A DNA stretch of 64,000 nt from assembly GCF_004683905.1 (NCBI RefSeq), contig NZ_CP038438.1, positions 4,526,001-4,590,000 on the forward strand. Reading direction: 5' to 3'. This DNA is from Pseudomonas fluorescens. GTDB taxonomy: Bacteria; Pseudomonadota; Gammaproteobacteria; Pseudomonadales; Pseudomonadaceae. A program made the translations under genes and the position numbers. Shown one piece after another: positions 17,196 to 26,382 of the stretch (its first letter is position 1; each line of letters begins with the position of its first letter). The notes beneath the pieces are model-generated. The model did not search any database. It had not been told where the DNA came from and worked only from the letters and a program-made list of their open reading frames with translations.

Positions 17196-18713
17196 TTACT
17201 TGAACGCAGGGTGCCGCAGCTCGGCCGAGGCTTGTTCATAGCTGTAGGCCATGGCGAACAATTGCGGCTCGCTCCATGCTTTGCCGAAAAAGAACACGGA
17301 CGTGGGTATACCGTTAGCGCTCATGCCCGATGGCAGGGTTACCGCCGGATAACCAGCCACTGCGGCAGAAAATTGCGAGTAACCATCCGCTTCGGCAACC
17401 ATTGCGTCGAGGTTGTGTTCGCGCAGTTGCTCGTCAATGGCGTCCTTGAAGTTTTTGCTGATGCTCAAGATCAATCCGCTGGCCTGTTCGTGAGTCATGT
17501 CCAGCGCATTCATCGCTTCGAGCGTGGCCTGCCCATAGCCCTCCTTGCCGGGATTGAGCTGATTGAAGTCGATCAGGTCCTGCAACGACTGGATCGGCAG
17601 AGCGGAACGGCTGACGAGATATTCAGGCAATTCGTATTTCATCGCGCCCATCAGACCGGGTACGAAATTATCGATATCAGGTAAACGAATGGTCACTGGC
17701 ACGAGCGTCGCACCTTGTTTCTCGAGTGTGATCATTGCCTTCTGAAACTCCACTCCGGGAGTCAGAACCACGCCGTCCGTTCCCTCGTAAGCAGCGGGAT
17801 AACCGATACGCTTGCCTTGCAGGGCATCGTTTGCCAGCAGCGCCGTGTAGTCGATTCCTGTCGGGGCGATCGATGTCGCGGAGTCCGCAGCATCCATGCC
17901 TTGCAACACGTTGAACATCATTGCCGCATCGCGGACAGTACGTGTCAAAGTGCCTGGGGTGTCTTGCAGACGGGTGATTGGCACCACCCCGGTGCGACTG
18001 AACAGACCCAAGGTGGGTTTGACGCCGATTACGCCATTGGCCGATGCCGGGCAAGTGATCGAACCGTTGGTTTCCGTGCCCAAGGAGATCGGCGCGAAAC
18101 CGGCAGCCACGGCAGCGGCCGATCCAGAACTGGAACCGCAGATTTCCTCGCTCAGTGCATGTGGGTTTTTCCCTTGCCCACCACGTCCGCTCCAACCATG
18201 GGGCAAACCCATTTCCCGCACATAAGCCCATTCACTCATGTTGGCTTTACCCAGAATAATCGCGCCGGCATCCCGCAGCTGTTTAACCACAAAGGCATCG
18301 TTGGCTGCCGGCTGGCCGACCATGGCCAAGGAGCCGGCGCCGGTTTGCAGGCTGTCGGCAGTATCAAAATTGTCTTTGAGCAGTACCGGAATACCATGCA
18401 ACGGACCACGCGACAGCCCCTCGTTACGCTCGTTATCCAGCGCGGTAGCTATTTCGATGGCTTGTGAATTCAGTTCGACGATGGCGTGGATAGCAGGGCC
18501 TTGCTTGTCCAGCTCGGCAATTCGCTGTTGAAAGTGTTCAACCAGTTCAACAGCAGTGAGCTCATTGTCGGCCATCATTTTGCTGAGTTCACTGACGCTG
18601 GCGTAATGAAGATCGGCAGCCGAATGGGCACTGGCAGCGACTCCTGTCGCTGCCAGTGCGACCAATATGGATTTCGTCAGCGTATTCACGCGACGTTTGA
18701 AGAAATGCGTCAT
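17196..18713 (-). CDS. Secreted amidase-signature-family enzyme
   Basis: A 505-residue protein with an N-terminal export signal (positively charged start, then SILVALAATGVAASAHSA). The amidase signature triad is visible: K113 (PVLLKDNFDTAD), the glycine/serine-rich GSSSGSAAAVAAG (S194-S196) and S218 in GTETNGSITCPA. It hydrolyses an amide or ester of unknown identity outside the cytoplasm. It lacks GatB/GatC neighbours, so it is not the tRNA amidotransferase. A perfect 7-bp inverted repeat lies just upstream of its start. Confidence 0.88.
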   Translation of the reverse strand: MTHFFKRRVNTLTKSILVALAATGVAASAHSAADLHYASVSELSKMMADNELTAVELVEHFQQRIAELDKQGPAIHAIVELNSQAIEIATALDNERNEGLSRGPLHGIPVLLKDNFDTADSLQTGAGSLAMVGQPAANDAFVVKQLRDAGAIILGKANMSEWAYVREMGLPHGWSGRGGQGKNPHALSEEICGSSSGSAAAVAAGFAPISLGTETNGSITCPASANGVIGVKPTLGLFSRTGVVPITRLQDTPGTLTRTVRDAAMMFNVLQGMDAADSATSIAPTGIDYTALLANDALQGKRIGYPAAYEGTDGVVLTPGVEFQKAMITLEKQGATLVPVTIRLPDIDNFVPGLMGAMKYELPEYLVSRSALPIQSLQDLIDFNQLNPGKEGYGQATLEAMNALDMTHEQASGLILSISKNFKDAIDEQLREHNLDAMVAEADGYSQFSAAVAGYPAVTLPSGMSANGIPTSVFFFGKAWSEPQLFAMAYSYEQASAELRHPAFK

Positions 18714-18740
18714 GTCTATCGTCCTTGTTTAGGCTAATCA

Positions 18741-18759
18741 CGAGTGATTCATTCACTCG
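18741..18759. promoter_or_regulatory. Palindromic operator candidate upstream of the amidase gene
   Basis: CGAGTGA and TCACTCG are exact inverted copies around TTCAT, 28 bases before the amidase start, in the probable core-promoter zone. No regulator gene is next to it. Confidence 0.4.
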
Positions 18760-18825
18760 CGACCAAGCCTACCGAGGACATAGGAAAGAGCTGTCAGCCA
18801 GCTGGACTATCGACAGTAGGAAAAG

Positions 18826-19902
18826 TCATCCCGACTTGTAGCCGCTACCAGCAATTGGGGCGTTTTCCGACACATCCTGCTCCATATTCAGCCACCACGT
18901 GTGCCCCCGCTGCGGCTGCATCAAATTAAACGCCTCGCCCATTCGCGGCGTGGTAATCGAAACACTACGCTCCCAGGCCAGCGCCAGAATCCGGTCAAAC
19001 GGTTCATGCCAGGCGTGCATCGCCAGGTCGAAGGTGCCGTTGTGGATCGGAAACAGCCAGCGGCCCTTGAGGTCGAGGTGCGCCTGCAGGGTTTCTTCGG
19101 GCTGCATGTGCACGTGTGGCCATTCGACGTTGTAGGCGCCGGTTTCCATCAGGGTCAGGTCGAACGGGCCGTACTGTTCGCCGATGCGTTTGAAGCCGTC
19201 GAAATAGCCGCTGTCGCCGCTGAAGAAGATTCGCGTGTCGCCGTCGATCATCACCCACGATGCCCACAGGGTGCTGTTGCTGTCGAACAGGCTGCGGCCG
19301 GAGAAGTGCTGCGAGGGAGTGGCAACGAAGCGGATGCCGGCGATTTCGGTGCCCTGCCACCAGTCGTACTGGCGAACTTTACTGGCGTCGATGCCCCATT
19401 TGATCAGGGTGTCGCCGACGCCCAGCGGGGTCAGGAAATAGTTGGTTTTGGCCGCCAGTTGCAGTACTGCCTGATAATCGAGGTGGTCGTAATGGTTGTG
19501 CGACAGGATCACCGCTTCGATCGGCGGCAACTGGTCGATGCTGATCGGCGGTTGGTGAAAACGTTTCGGGCCGGCCCATTGCACGGGCGAGGCACGCTCG
19601 GCGAAGACCGGGTCAGTGATCCAGAATTTGTCGCGCATTTTCAGCAGCAGGGTCGAGTGGCCGAGGCGGTAAACGCTGTGATTCGGTGCTGCCAGCAGGT
19701 CTTCACGGGTCAGCGGTTGCACCGGGATCGCGGCGGCGGGACGGGTATTGCGGGGCTTGTTGAAAATCATGTTCCACATGATCCGCAGCATCTTGCGCCC
19801 ACCTTCGCGTTGCACCGGCGCATGGTTACGGAACAGCCCTTGATCCTGGCGAGAGGCTTCAGGCGTGGAAGTTTGATCCGCAGAAAAATCTGGATTGGCC
19901 AT
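18826..19902 (-). CDS. MBL-fold metallohydrolase (NAPE-PLD/UlaG-like)
   Basis: The protein has 358 residues. The metallo-beta-lactamase signature is clear in VILSHNHYDHLDY (HxHxDH), followed by an aspartate in FFSGDSGYFDGFK and a late histidine in LFPIHNGTFDLAMHAW. The architecture is that of the NAPE-phospholipase-D-like bacterial group often annotated as MBL-fold hydrolase. The N-terminus has no signal peptide. The substrate is unknown. It is divergent from a TetR-type gene with palindromes between them, which suggests it is the repressor's target. Confidence 0.85.
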   Translation of the reverse strand: MANPDFSADQTSTPEASRQDQGLFRNHAPVQREGGRKMLRIMWNMIFNKPRNTRPAAAIPVQPLTREDLLAAPNHSVYRLGHSTLLLKMRDKFWITDPVFAERASPVQWAGPKRFHQPPISIDQLPPIEAVILSHNHYDHLDYQAVLQLAAKTNYFLTPLGVGDTLIKWGIDASKVRQYDWWQGTEIAGIRFVATPSQHFSGRSLFDSNSTLWASWVMIDGDTRIFFSGDSGYFDGFKRIGEQYGPFDLTLMETGAYNVEWPHVHMQPEETLQAHLDLKGRWLFPIHNGTFDLAMHAWHEPFDRILALAWERSVSITTPRMGEAFNLMQPQRGHTWWLNMEQDVSENAPIAGSGYKSG

Positions 19903-20003
19903 GACTGAGAGACTCCAGAAAAACCGCGCAATTCACGGTTTTTCACGGTGGGACGATAAATGGCCAAGGCACGCACGCATCAGCCGAACTGTCTGTTTTT
20001 TAG

Positions 20004-20041
20004 GTTGCGCGGATTAACGCAACATTACACTGATCGGTGTA
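20004..20041. promoter_or_regulatory. Two palindromes between the MBL-fold and TetR genes
   Basis: GTTGCG...CGCAAC (20004-20023) and TACACTGATCGGTGTA (20026-20041; 14 of 16 bases symmetric) lie side by side in the divergent intergenic region. The second resembles TetR-family operators. Confidence 0.5.
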
Positions 20042-20118
20042 GTTTCTAGGTTGCATCAAACCGGATGACAAGTAAACTGCCAAGTGTAATTCCACCCCTT
20101 CTCTGCCGAAGCGTACTT

Positions 20119-20727
20119 ATGACAGCTCCACAACGCCTCACCGACCGCAAACGCGAAGCCATCATCCAGGCGGCAATTGCCGAATTCCGTGCCAACGGGT
20201 TCGAGGTCACCAGCATGGACAAGATCGCGGCCACCGCCGGGGTGTCGAAGCGCACGGTGTACAACCACTTTCCCAGCAAGGAAGAGCTGTTCGCCGAAAT
20301 TCTCAACCAACTCTGGGCACGCATCACCGACGAGCAAGCCGTGACCTATCGCGCGGATCAGCCGCTGCGCGAGCAACTGCTGCCCATGTTGCTGGCTAAG
20401 CTGCAGATGATGGCCGATGACAATTTTCTCGGACTGGCACGGGTGGCGATCGCTGCCACCATCCATTCCCCGGAGCGCGCGCAGGACATGGTGGCGCGCA
20501 TGGGCGAGCGCGAAGAAGGCCTGACGGTGTGGATTCGCGCTGCGCTGGCGGATGGTCGGCTGAAAACCGTGAACGCAGAATTCGCCGCGCAGCAGGTGCA
20601 AGGGCTGTTGAAGTCGTTCGGTTTCTGGCCGCAGATTTCCATGGGCCTGCCGCCGCTGGATGCAGACACGCAAAAAGCCGTGGCCGAGTCGGCCATGGAG
20701 ATGTTTCTGGCCAGATACCAGCTCTAA
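20119..20727 (+). CDS. TetR/AcrR-family regulator
   Basis: The protein has 202 residues. The N-terminal TetR HTH reads REAIIQAAIAEFRANGFEVTSMDKIAATAGVSKRTVYNHFPSKEELF, a near-consensus DNA-binding domain. The C-terminal ligand domain (TetR_C, like the AcrR/YjdC-type) is about 130 residues. The ATG at 20119 starts at the usual distance before the HTH. It probably represses the divergent MBL-fold gene and itself. The inducer is unknown. Confidence 0.9.
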   Translation: MTAPQRLTDRKREAIIQAAIAEFRANGFEVTSMDKIAATAGVSKRTVYNHFPSKEELFAEILNQLWARITDEQAVTYRADQPLREQLLPMLLAKLQMMADDNFLGLARVAIAATIHSPERAQDMVARMGEREEGLTVWIRAALADGRLKTVNAEFAAQQVQGLLKSFGFWPQISMGLPPLDADTQKAVAESAMEMFLARYQL

Positions 20728-20883
20728 ACCGGCCCTCTCCTGCGCCCCGCCACGATTAAATGGCTCGGAAGGACACTGATTATTCCCGTTGGAATAAATG
20801 ACAATGTCCGACAATTGACCGACGAACGGTCAACCTGAAAAAGCACTTCAAAGTATTTCAGGATGAATCTGGCGCAGGACATC

Positions 20884-21933
20884 ATGGAAAATCAACGCGG
20901 CAAAGGCTTGTCATTCGCCAGACGCATTTATCTGCCCAGGATCATCGGTCTGGGTGTCGGCTTTTTCAGCGTCGCGGCCGCGCTGTATCCGTTGCACATG
21001 CCGAACTGGCTCTGGGCGCTGCTGGTGTTTAACGGTTTTATCTGGCCGCATCTGGCCTACCAGATTTCGACCCGCTCGACCTTCCCCTACCATGCCGAAC
21101 GCCGCAACCTGTTGTACGACTCGTTGTGCGGGGGCTTCTGGACCGCGTGCTTTCAGTTCAATCCGCTGACCACCGTGACCATCCTGTCGATGATGACCAT
21201 GAACAATGTCGCCGCCGGTGGACGACGTCTGTTCCTGCTCGGTGCCCTGGCCCAAGTGGCCGGCGTACTGCTGGGCTGTTTACTGTTCGGCTTCAAGTTC
21301 AGCCTGACGATGACGCAAATCGAGGTTTGGGCCTGCCTGCCGATGCTGACCTTGTACCCCTTGGCCCTGGGCATGGTCAGTTACCAACTGGCGATCAAAC
21401 TTGCACAACACAAACGTGCACTCAGAGACCTGAGCCGCACCGACAGCCTCACCGGGCTGCTCAATCACGGCGCCTGGAAGGATCTGCTCCATACGCGTTT
21501 CACCCGGTGCCGAGATAACAACACCCAGGACATTCTGGCGCTGATCGACATCGATCATTTCAAGACCATCAACGACAACTATGGGCACATCGTTGGCGAC
21601 GCCGTGCTGCGCGAGTTGAGCCAGGCACTCAAAGGGCTGCTGGCCGAAGGTGAACGGGCCGGTCGTTATGGCGGCGACGAGTTTTGCCTGATCCTGCCCG
21701 ACCAGCCACTCAATAAAGCCGAGGCGCAAATGGAACGATTGCGTCAGGCGATGGATCAATATCGGCACCCGGATGTGCCAGAGCTACGCGTCAGCCTGAG
21801 TATCGGTCTGGCCCGGTTTCAGCCGTCGTACAGCGACGCGGTTGCCTGGCTGGATGACGCCGACAAAGCGCTGTACACCGCCAAACACACGGGGCGCAAC
21901 ACCATCAGCGTGGCGCTGAGCAGTCCGGGCTAA
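20884..21933 (+). CDS. Membrane diguanylate cyclase with MASE2 sensor (DgcC/AdrA-like)
   Basis: The protein has 349 residues. The N-terminal MASE2 membrane domain (about residues 10-170; hydrophobic helices around LGVGFFSVAAALYPLHM and LFLLGALAQVAGVLLGCLLFG) is followed by a GGDEF domain with intact GGDEF at 263-267. It would make c-di-GMP and promote surface adhesion or matrix production. The product-inhibition I-site RxxD before GGDEF is replaced by AEGE, so feedback inhibition is probably lost. The ATG at 20884 is preferred for the AGGA sequence before it; 20863 is also possible. It stands alone between regulators. Confidence 0.9.
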   Translation: MENQRGKGLSFARRIYLPRIIGLGVGFFSVAAALYPLHMPNWLWALLVFNGFIWPHLAYQISTRSTFPYHAERRNLLYDSLCGGFWTACFQFNPLTTVTILSMMTMNNVAAGGRRLFLLGALAQVAGVLLGCLLFGFKFSLTMTQIEVWACLPMLTLYPLALGMVSYQLAIKLAQHKRALRDLSRTDSLTGLLNHGAWKDLLHTRFTRCRDNNTQDILALIDIDHFKTINDNYGHIVGDAVLRELSQALKGLLAEGERAGRYGGDEFCLILPDQPLNKAEAQMERLRQAMDQYRHPDVPELRVSLSIGLARFQPSYSDAVAWLDDADKALYTAKHTGRNTISVALSSPG

Positions 21934-22132
21934 GAAGACGCCCGCGCCCTCAGCCTTGAAAAAACTGATTCGCAATTTCTTGTACAACTCAAAGCAGTTT
22001 GTATAAGATCGGCTCGTCAGCCTGGATGCTGGCACTTTGCAGTCAATGGCAAATGCTCATCCAGCATTTGCTCTGCCAGCGCGGAAACAGGGACACAAAC
22101 CTCGTCTTTCCCTACTTCCAGGTACTGCCCCT

Positions 22133-23452
22133 ATGTTTTTCAAACGCCACCAGTCCGAACTCAACGACCTTCAACACACCATCACCGAACAGAACGGCCT
22201 GCTTGAAGCGATCAATCGCTCCATGGCGGTGATCGAGTTCGACCTTGAAGGCGTAGTGCTAAAGGCCAATGACAACTTCCTCAAAACCATGGGTTACCGC
22301 GCCGAACAGGTGATCGGCCAGCCGCATCGCTTGTTCTGCACCGCAGAGTTTGGCCGCAGCGCGCAATACACCGAACTGTGGTCGCGCCTGAAAAACGGCC
22401 AGTTCCAGTCCGGCACCTTCGAGCGGATCAACAGCCAGGGCCAGCCGGTCTGGCTGGAAGCCAACTACAACCCGATCAAGGATGCGTCGGGGCGCGTGGT
22501 CAAAGTGGTCAAGTTCGCCATGGACGTGACGACCAAAGTCCAGCAGGAAAGCGAGGCCAACGCCAAGCTGCAGGCGATCGACCGGGCAATGGCGGTGATC
22601 GAATTCGACCTCAACGGCGGCATTCTCACCGCCAACCAGAATTTTCTGACGCGCATGGGTTACACGCTCGCTGAACTGAAGGGTAAACATCACCGTTTGT
22701 TCTGCCGGGCGGAGCTGGTCAACAGCAGCGCCTATGAGGATTTCTGGCGGCGGTTGAATCAGGGTGAGCTGTTTCAGGGTCAGTTCGAACGCGTCGACAA
22801 GCGCGGCCAGAGTGTGTGGCTGGAGGCCAACTACAACCCGGTATACGACGCTGCCGGGCGGTTGTGCAAAGTGGTGAAATTCGCCACGGACGTCACCGCC
22901 CGCGTCGAGCAGCACGAGCACGATGCGCGCAGCGCCAGCGCTGCTTATCACATCTCGGTGGAAACCCGGAAAGTCGCCGAGCAAGGCACTCAGGTGATCC
23001 AGCAGGCGGCCAGTGAGATGCGCGAAATCGCTGACGATATCGCGCAGTCATCAACGCTGATCGCGCAACTTGGCGAACGCTCGGAGCAGATCACGGCGAT
23101 CGTCAACACTATCCGCGCGATTGCCGACCAGACCAATCTACTGGCGCTCAACGCGGCGATTGAAGCGGCGCGCGCCGGGGACCAGGGGCGCGGGTTCGCG
23201 GTGGTGGCGGACGAAGTGCGGCAACTGGCGGCGCGTACCAGCGGCTCGACGGCGGAGATTTCCAACATGATCGGCCTGATCCAAAGCGAAACCCGTCAGG
23301 CGATCAAGAGCATGGAAGGCACTCGCGGGCGGGCGGCGCAAGGCGTTGAACTGGCGGATCAGGCCGGCAGCGTGATTCTGCAGATCCGCGATGGCGCCAG
23401 TGAAGCGGTGCAGGCGGTGAGCATGTTTGCCAATGAGCGGGCGCCGGGCTGA
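22133..23452 (+). CDS. Soluble PAS-PAS methyl-accepting chemotaxis protein (BdlA-like)
   Basis: The protein has 439 residues and no membrane segment. Two tandem PAS domains share the pattern INRSMAVIEFDLEGVVLKANDNFLKTMGY / IDRAMAVIEFDLNGGILTANQNFLTRMGY, each with a VWLEANYNP sequence. A shortened MCP signalling domain has the conserved hairpin tip IADQTNLLALNAAIEAARAGDQGRGFAVVADEVR. This is the architecture of BdlA, the biofilm dispersion chemotaxis protein. The start is placed at MFFKRHQSELNDL, as in relatives. A paralogue with the same layout lies at 60.3-61.6 kb. Confidence 0.88.
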   Translation: MFFKRHQSELNDLQHTITEQNGLLEAINRSMAVIEFDLEGVVLKANDNFLKTMGYRAEQVIGQPHRLFCTAEFGRSAQYTELWSRLKNGQFQSGTFERINSQGQPVWLEANYNPIKDASGRVVKVVKFAMDVTTKVQQESEANAKLQAIDRAMAVIEFDLNGGILTANQNFLTRMGYTLAELKGKHHRLFCRAELVNSSAYEDFWRRLNQGELFQGQFERVDKRGQSVWLEANYNPVYDAAGRLCKVVKFATDVTARVEQHEHDARSASAAYHISVETRKVAEQGTQVIQQAASEMREIADDIAQSSTLIAQLGERSEQITAIVNTIRAIADQTNLLALNAAIEAARAGDQGRGFAVVADEVRQLAARTSGSTAEISNMIGLIQSETRQAIKSMEGTRGRAAQGVELADQAGSVILQIRDGASEAVQAVSMFANERAPG

Positions 23453-23485
23453 GAGACTTGCCAGGGTGAAAGACCGCGTCGTCTC

Positions 23486-23577
23486 TTTCGCGAGCAAGCT
23501 CGCTCCCACAGGTTCTGGGTTGATCACAAGTTAAGTGATCGACTCAATCCCTGTGGAGCGGGCTTGCTCGCGAAAGG
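23486..23577. repeat. REPIN
   Basis: Inverted REP copies (TTTCGCGAGCAAGCTCGCTCCC and GTGGAGCGGGCTTGCTCGCG) flank a spacer of about 45 bases. Confidence 0.88.
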
Positions 23578-23637
23578 GCTATAAGCCTCGATGCAGGACT
23601 ATAGTGACCTTCAGTCCCAAGTCCTGCCGAGCCCATC

Positions 23638-24171
23638 ATGACCACAGAAAAACCCGAAACGCCCACCACCGCCCCCGTCGACCACCTGCGCTTCCACCGC
23701 CCCCACGCCCACCTCAACACCACCTTCGGCAACGACACGTTCGCCTTGCGCGCTGAGGCCTTCGCGCGATTCTTCGGCACGCCGCTGTTCCTCGGTGCGC
23801 AAACCGTGATCGTCGCGGTGTGGATCGGTCTCAACGTGTTGGGCGTGACGCAGTTCGACGTCTACCCGTTCATCCTGCTCAACCTGGCGTTCAGCCTGCA
23901 AGCCGCCTACGCCGCGCCGTTGATCCTGCTGGCACAAACCCGGCAAGCCGCGCGGGACAAGGCGCAATCGGACGCCGACGCGCAACACCGTGAAGCGCTG
24001 GCCGTGGCCAACAGTGAGCGCCAGGCTCAGGCTGCGCAGACCACCGCGCAACTGCTCGAACTGCTGGAGCAGAACACCCGCCTCACCGAAATGACCAAGA
24101 GTCTGACCGAGCGCATCGAAGGCCTGACCCGCGAACTGCATGCGCACATCTGCCAGAACCCGCAACGCTGA
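23638..24171 (+). CDS. DUF1003-family membrane protein
   Basis: A 177-residue protein. Two hydrophobic helices (TPLFLGAQTVIVAVWIGLNVL and FDVYPFILLNLAFSLQAAYAAPLILLA) match DUF1003. A C-terminal coiled-coil region runs from about residue 105 (RDKAQSDADAQHREAL to the end). Function is not established for the family. Only four bases separate its stop from the stop of the convergent LysR gene. Confidence 0.85.
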   Translation: MTTEKPETPTTAPVDHLRFHRPHAHLNTTFGNDTFALRAEAFARFFGTPLFLGAQTVIVAVWIGLNVLGVTQFDVYPFILLNLAFSLQAAYAAPLILLAQTRQAARDKAQSDADAQHREALAVANSERQAQAAQTTAQLLELLEQNTRLTEMTKSLTERIEGLTRELHAHICQNPQR

Positions 24172-25050
24172 TCACGGCAACCGCAGTGCCCGCCCCAGTT
24201 CATCGAACAGCGTGACCACCGAGCGCAACGCCCGGCAGTCCGGGCGGGTCAGCAGCCACAGCGCGGTGTCGTAACCGTGCAACGGTTCGCTGAGAGCCTG
24301 TAAACCTTCGGTAATGAGAAAGTCCGGCAACGCCGCCACACCGAGTCCGCCGCGCACCAGTTCAGTCACCGACAGCATGCTGTTGCAGCGATAAGCCGGG
24401 GTCACGCCGGGCAACTGCTGACGGCGCCAGGCGACGGTCGGGTGATCCGGCAGAAACTCGTCCGGGGCGATCCATGTCAGCGCCGCCAGATCCGTCGCAT
24501 CGACGTTTTGCAGATAACGCGCACTGGCGCAGACCCGGTAGGAAATCTTCGCCAGTTGCCGTCCGACCAGATGCTCTGGCGGCGTACGCGTCAGGCGCAG
24601 GGCGATGTCGGCATCGCGGCGGTTGAGGTTGGCGAAATCGTTGGAGGTGCTCAGCTCGAGAGTCAACGCCGGATAGTTCGGCATGAACTGCGCCAGCGCC
24701 GGCAACAGCAGGCCTTGCAGCACCGAGTCGGTGCAGGTCAGGCGCACCGTGCCGCTGACCACTTCGCCGCCCTGCTCGACACCGATCCGCGCCGCTTCCA
24801 GTGCCTGCTCGGCGCGTTCGGCTTGCTCGGCGAGAGTCTGCGCGAGGGTGGTTGGCAGGTACCCGGCGCGGCTCTTTTCGAACAATTGCTGACCCAGCGC
24901 TGACTCCAGACGACGCACCGCGCGAAACACCGTCGACACGTCTACTTTGAGCAGCTGCGAAGCCCGGGCCAGAGAGCCGCCGCGCACCAACGCAAGGATC
25001 AGCGCCAGATCCGGGTAATCGAGTCGATAGTGCGTCGCTGCATTGATCAC
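24172..25050 (-). CDS. LysR-family regulator
   Basis: The protein has about 292 residues. The HTH is in LALILALVRGGSLARASQLLKVDVSTVFRAVRRLESALG, followed by a LysR substrate domain. I place the start at the GTG at 25050, because the family begins about 15 residues before the HTH and this leaves a 115-base intergenic region with the divergent gene; an ATG at 25143 would add 31 residues and overlap the divergent promoter. It likely regulates the divergent GATase-like/ABM pair. Confidence 0.8.
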   Translation of the reverse strand: MINAATHYRLDYPDLALILALVRGGSLARASQLLKVDVSTVFRAVRRLESALGQQLFEKSRAGYLPTTLAQTLAEQAERAEQALEAARIGVEQGGEVVSGTVRLTCTDSVLQGLLLPALAQFMPNYPALTLELSTSNDFANLNRRDADIALRLTRTPPEHLVGRQLAKISYRVCASARYLQNVDATDLAALTWIAPDEFLPDHPTVAWRRQQLPGVTPAYRCNSMLSVTELVRGGLGVAALPDFLITEGLQALSEPLHGYDTALWLLTRPDCRALRSVVTLFDELGRALRLP

Positions 25051-25165
25051 TTGGGGAAACGCCAATATTGAGTGCGTGAACGCCAATCTATAGTGAGCCC
25101 CGGTGATCGACAACTGCACACCCTCACCACAGAGGTTCATCACTCACTCAAATCAAGGAAATCCC

Positions 25166-25867
25166 ATGGACGCCATTTCCATCGCCCTGATCGGCGATCA
25201 CGATCCGCAAGTCACCGCTCACAAGGCGATCCCCGTTGCCCTCGGCATGATCGCCGAGCAGTCCGGCCACAATGTGCAATTCGAATGGCTGCCCACCGAG
25301 CAGATCCACGCCGACACTGCGCTGGATCACTTTGACGGCTTCTGGTGCGTCCCGGGCAGCCCCTACAAAAGTGAGGCCGGTGCACTCAGGACCATCCGTT
25401 TTGCCCGCGAACAACAGTGCCCTTTCCTCGGCACCTGCGGTGGTTTTCAGCATGCGCTGCTGGAGTTTTCCCGCAATGTGCTGGGCTGGGCCGATGCCGA
25501 GCATGGCGAAACATCGCCGGATTCACCGCGAGCCGTGCTCACACCGCTGACCTGTTCGTTGGTGGAGGCGGTGGACAGCATTCATCTGGTCGCCGGTTCG
25601 TTGATCGCCAAGGCGTACGAAACGTCCGAAATTCTTGAAGGCTATCGCTGCCGCTTCGGGGTGAATCCGCAGTTCCAACGAGAATTGCTGAGCCATCAGC
25701 TACGCGCCGTGGGGCATGATTCGGCAGGTGACTTGCGCGCGATCGAATTGACTGACCATGTGTTTTTTGTCGCCACGCTGTTTCAACCGGAACGCGCAGC
25801 GCTCAAGGGCAACATCCCGCCACTGGTGCGGGCGTTTGTCGAAGCGTGTACGGAGCGACGTCCATGA
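25166..25867 (+). CDS. Standalone CTP-synthase-like class I glutamine amidotransferase domain
   Basis: The protein has 233 residues, matching the GATase half of CTP synthase without the synthetase half. The start IALIGDHDPQVTAHKAIPVAL and the nucleophile-elbow segment FLGTCGGFQHALLEF (candidate catalytic Cys) are clear. At the usual FHPE position the sequence is LFQPERAAL, so the catalytic histidine appears replaced by glutamine. It may therefore not hydrolyse glutamine in the ordinary way. It overlaps the next gene by four bases and is divergent from a LysR regulator. Confidence 0.82.
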   Translation: MDAISIALIGDHDPQVTAHKAIPVALGMIAEQSGHNVQFEWLPTEQIHADTALDHFDGFWCVPGSPYKSEAGALRTIRFAREQQCPFLGTCGGFQHALLEFSRNVLGWADAEHGETSPDSPRAVLTPLTCSLVEAVDSIHLVAGSLIAKAYETSEILEGYRCRFGVNPQFQRELLSHQLRAVGHDSAGDLRAIELTDHVFFVATLFQPERAALKGNIPPLVRAFVEACTERRP

Positions 25868-26178
25868 AGCCGAACGAGCCTTGCTTTGCGGTGATTTTCA
25901 CCTCGACCCGCACCGAGGGTGACAACGGTTATGCGGCGGCGTCGGAACGGATGATGGAACTGGTCAGCCGGCAACCGGGGTTTCTCGGCATTGATTCGAT
26001 TCGTGGGGAAGACGGGGTCGGGATCACCATTTCGTACTGGCAGAGCGAGGCGGCGATTCTGGCCTGGCGCGAGCATCCCGAACACCGGGTGATTCAGGCG
26101 CGCGGCCGGGGGCAGTGGTATTCGAAGTTTCAGACCCGGGTGTGTCGGGTGGAGCGCGAGTATCGGTTTGGGCAGTGA
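25864..26178 (+). CDS. Antibiotic biosynthesis monooxygenase (ABM) domain protein
   Basis: A 104-residue ferredoxin-like ABM-fold protein: FAVIFTSTRTEGDNGYAAASERMMEL, LVSRQPGFLGIDSI, and ITISYWQSEAAILAWREHPEHRVIQ, the usual core of the family. Members include heme-degrading, quinone-forming and unknown oxygenases. Its ATG overlaps the TGA of the upstream GATase-like gene (ATGA), so the two are translationally coupled and probably work in one pathway. The substrate is unknown. Confidence 0.83.
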   Translation: MKPNEPCFAVIFTSTRTEGDNGYAAASERMMELVSRQPGFLGIDSIRGEDGVGITISYWQSEAAILAWREHPEHRVIQARGRGQWYSKFQTRVCRVEREYRFGQ

Positions 26179-26198
26179 CTTTGACGGCGCGCTGACTG

Positions 26199-26361
26199 GC
26201 CTCTTCGCGAGCAAGCTCGCTCCCACAGGTACCGCGTTTGGGCTTTGAATTGGGTGGTGTTCTCACCGGCCTCATCGCTGGCAAGCCAGCTCCCACAGGT
26301 ACAGCGTGATCTTCAGAACAACTCAAAACCTGTGGGAGCGTGGCTTGCCCGCGAAGAGGCC
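26199..26361. repeat. Cluster of three REP copies
   Basis: Three REPs in alternating form (TCGCGAGCAAGCTCGCTCCCAC; TCGCTGGCAAGCCAGCTCCCAC; GTGGGAGCGTGGCTTGCCCGCG) lie between convergent genes. The second is a diverged variant. Confidence 0.85.
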
Positions 26362-26382
26362 AGTACCGTCAATACAAAAACT

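Noticed and set aside
17196..18713. Amidase considered as GatA of the tRNA amidotransferase
   Set aside because: It has a signal peptide and no GatB or GatC neighbours.
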